Below are positions 6,729 to 7,401 of a stretch of 7,401 bases of DNA, one piece after another. The stretch's first letter is position 1. The number at the start of each line of letters is the position of its first letter. The position numbers and the translations under genes were made by a program. Origin of the DNA: Ruminococcus sp. UBA946 (lineage in GTDB: Bacteria > Bacillota > Clostridia > Oscillospirales > Ruminococcaceae); contig DBCY01000099.1 of the NCBI GenBank assembly GCA_002293295.1, positions 4,544 through 11,944 on the forward strand, read 5' to 3'. The notes beneath the pieces were generated by a model. It ran no database searches. It had not been told where the DNA came from and saw only the letters and a program-made list of their open reading frames with translations.

Positions 6729-7268
6729 TTATTCTCTGTCCTGCCTGATTGCCCTTTTTAACCTGGGGAACAGGATTACTGCCAAAGACCCTCCGATTAA
6801 AGCCGTAAAAAGCTGAGATACTGAAAACATACCCGATATTACTTTTGCCTGTGGTGCGGGAAGATTCAATAACAGAGGGATAGCTATAAGCACGATGCCT
6901 GTATAGAGAACCAGGAATTTTGCCAAAGCGGCTGTAATCAGGGTAATGATATAAACCAAATACTTATGCCCCTTCTTATAATTGCCGGCAAAGTGCCATA
7001 TCAGAACAATTGTTATATTCCCGAGTATTATAAAGGGTATTAAACTCCATAAGGGACCGATCCCTATAAATTTCGCCAGTACAGGCGAGAACACAGCTAC
7101 CGTAAGCCCTGCCGGAAGTCCGATTGTCATAACCGAGGTAATCAGCATAAGGTTAACAATTGAACCTGTAACAATAGTATTTCCCAAAGCTGATGTCAAC
7201 GCCTGCAAAACTACAACCAAAGCTATAAAGACTGCTGTCTGCGTAATCCAAAGGATTTTTTCTTTCAA
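6729..7268 (-). CDS. ECF-type transporter S component (substrate-binding membrane protein)
   Basis: The protein has 179 residues and is almost wholly hydrophobic, with about six membrane segments near residues 6-27, 33-50, 53-69, 74-94, 102-133 and 149-167. A short charged N-terminus (MKEK) and a basic tail (KRAIRQDRE) mark the ends. Helix 1 has A12xxxA16, the small-residue motif by which S components contact the EcfT coupling protein. The size, six helices and overall texture fit the ECF S-component family, which binds vitamins or other micronutrients and shares an ATPase/EcfT module. No such module is in this window, so it would depend on one encoded elsewhere. The ligand cannot be read. 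The start is TTG 7268: an in-frame TAA lies eight codons upstream and no ATG is available before residue 41. GAAAGG (7281-7286 on this strand) is 12 bases away, slightly long. Three of four arginines are AGG, as in the fusion gene. Confidence 0.75.
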   Translation of the reverse strand: MKEKILWITQTAVFIALVVVLQALTSALGNTIVTGSIVNLMLITSVMTIGLPAGLTVAVFSPVLAKFIGIGPLWSLIPFIILGNITIVLIWHFAGNYKKGHKYLVYIITLITAALAKFLVLYTGIVLIAIPLLLNLPAPQAKVISGMFSVSQLFTALIGGSLAVILFPRLKRAIRQDRE

Positions 7269-7292
7269 AATTATAACCGACCTTTCACTTTA

Positions 7293-7321
7293 TTGACTTT
7301 CCGATTTAATTATAGTATAAT
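7293..7321 (+). promoter_or_regulatory. Strong rightward promoter directed out of the window
   Basis: TTGACT (7293-7298, five of six) and a perfect TATAAT (7316-7321) are separated by 17 bases. Transcription would begin near 7328 and run at once through the two hairpins at 7333-7388, then leave the window. The downstream gene or RNA is not visible. Confidence 0.6.
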
Positions 7322-7338
7322 TAATGCGTACTGAACAA
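7309..7338 (-). promoter_or_regulatory. Leftward promoter of the S-component gene
   Basis: On the minus strand TATAAT (7314-7309) is perfect, with TTGTTC (7338-7333) 18 bases upstream matching three of six. Transcription would start near 7302, giving a leader of about 34 bases, too short for a riboswitch. Its -10 box is the mirror image of the rightward promoter's, one base apart, and its -35 box lies in the left arm of the 7333-7361 dyad. Confidence 0.55.
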
Positions 7339-7361
7339 TTACACATTTTGTGGAATTGTTC
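7333..7361. promoter_or_regulatory. 29-base dyad overlapping the leftward -35 box
   Basis: GAACAATT (7333-7340) and AATTGTTC (7354-7361) are exact complements. Inside them, after one A/G mismatch, CACA pairs with TGTG around a TTT loop. It could be an operator, because it covers the leftward -35 and the early transcribed region of the rightward promoter. It could also be the first hairpin of the rightward RNA. Confidence 0.5.
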
Positions 7362-7388
7362 CCAGAAACAGACAAGTCTGTTTCTGGG
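7361..7388. repeat. Perfect 13-bp inverted repeat at right edge
   Basis: CCCAGAAACAGAC (7361-7373) and GTCTGTTTCTGGG (7376-7388) are perfect complements separated by AA. The realistic hairpin has 12 pairs and a CAAG loop. It abuts the previous dyad directly. No T run follows on either strand: six A follow on the plus strand. It is therefore not an ordinary terminator. It may be a leader RNA hairpin, an operator or the end of a mobile element, and the window ends too soon to tell. Confidence 0.55.
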
Positions 7389-7401
7389 TGCGAAAAAAGC
7401 A

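Noticed and set aside
6982..7296. 104-residue plus-strand frame opposite the S-component gene
   Set aside because: It is antisense to a convincing membrane protein, has no ribosome-binding site, and its translation has no recognisable features.
7361..7388. Intrinsic terminator for a gene to the right
   Set aside because: Neither strand has a T run after the stem. The T run on the minus strand lies upstream of the hairpin.
1..7401. CRISPR array, tRNA, rRNA or intact insertion sequence
   Set aside because: No regularly spaced repeats, cloverleaf, rRNA-like sequence or transposase frame was seen on either strand.

Overview
The window looks like a piece of a low-to-moderate GC Firmicute chromosome, most likely a gut-type Clostridia. 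The support is the strong AGGAAAGG and GGGAGG ribosome-binding sites, the ECF-type S component, the DUF6273-like fragment and the AT-rich intergenic DNA with TATAAT-like boxes. I cannot name a species.

Layout. Positions 1-520 hold no convincing gene. They contain a terminator-like hairpin at the left edge, several further inverted repeats and, at the right end, a good sigma-70-type promoter (521-549). That promoter drives a large fused gene (584-3106). Its product has an intact sugar-isomerase/epimerase TIM barrel of about 270 residues, joined to a complete AMP-forming acyl-CoA synthetase of about 550 residues. After a 139-base gap with a possible promoter and a dyad comes a two-gene unit. 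The first gene (3246-5594) encodes a short UvrA-like double ABC ATPase that lacks the UvrB-binding region. The second (5591-6502) overlaps it by ATGA and encodes a cytoplasmic serine hydrolase of the class C beta-lactamase/esterase fold. Next is a broken DUF6273-like fragment (6521-6675) with a frame disruption at an A7 run, then a bidirectional terminator (6647-6693). Convergent to this lies an ECF transporter S component on the minus strand (6729-7268). Its promoter is half of a perfectly symmetrical divergent promoter; the other half fires rightward into two back-to-back hairpins at the window edge.

How they fit. The UvrA-like/hydrolase pair differs from its flanks in arginine codons. AGG is about 1 of 47 arginines in the pair, against about 12 of 39 in the fusion gene and 3 of 4 in the S-component gene. 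The simplest reading is an acquired cassette inserted between resident genes. UvrA-like proteins without the UvrB-binding domain are known in self-resistance to DNA-binding drugs (the DrrC type). A paired hydrolase therefore suggests a two-part protection module, which is inference. The most unusual protein is the isomerase-acyl-CoA ligase fusion. The most unusual non-coding signals are the 19-base palindromic divergent promoter with its tandem hairpins, and the in-frame A_AAA_AAA heptamer in the DUF6273 remnant.
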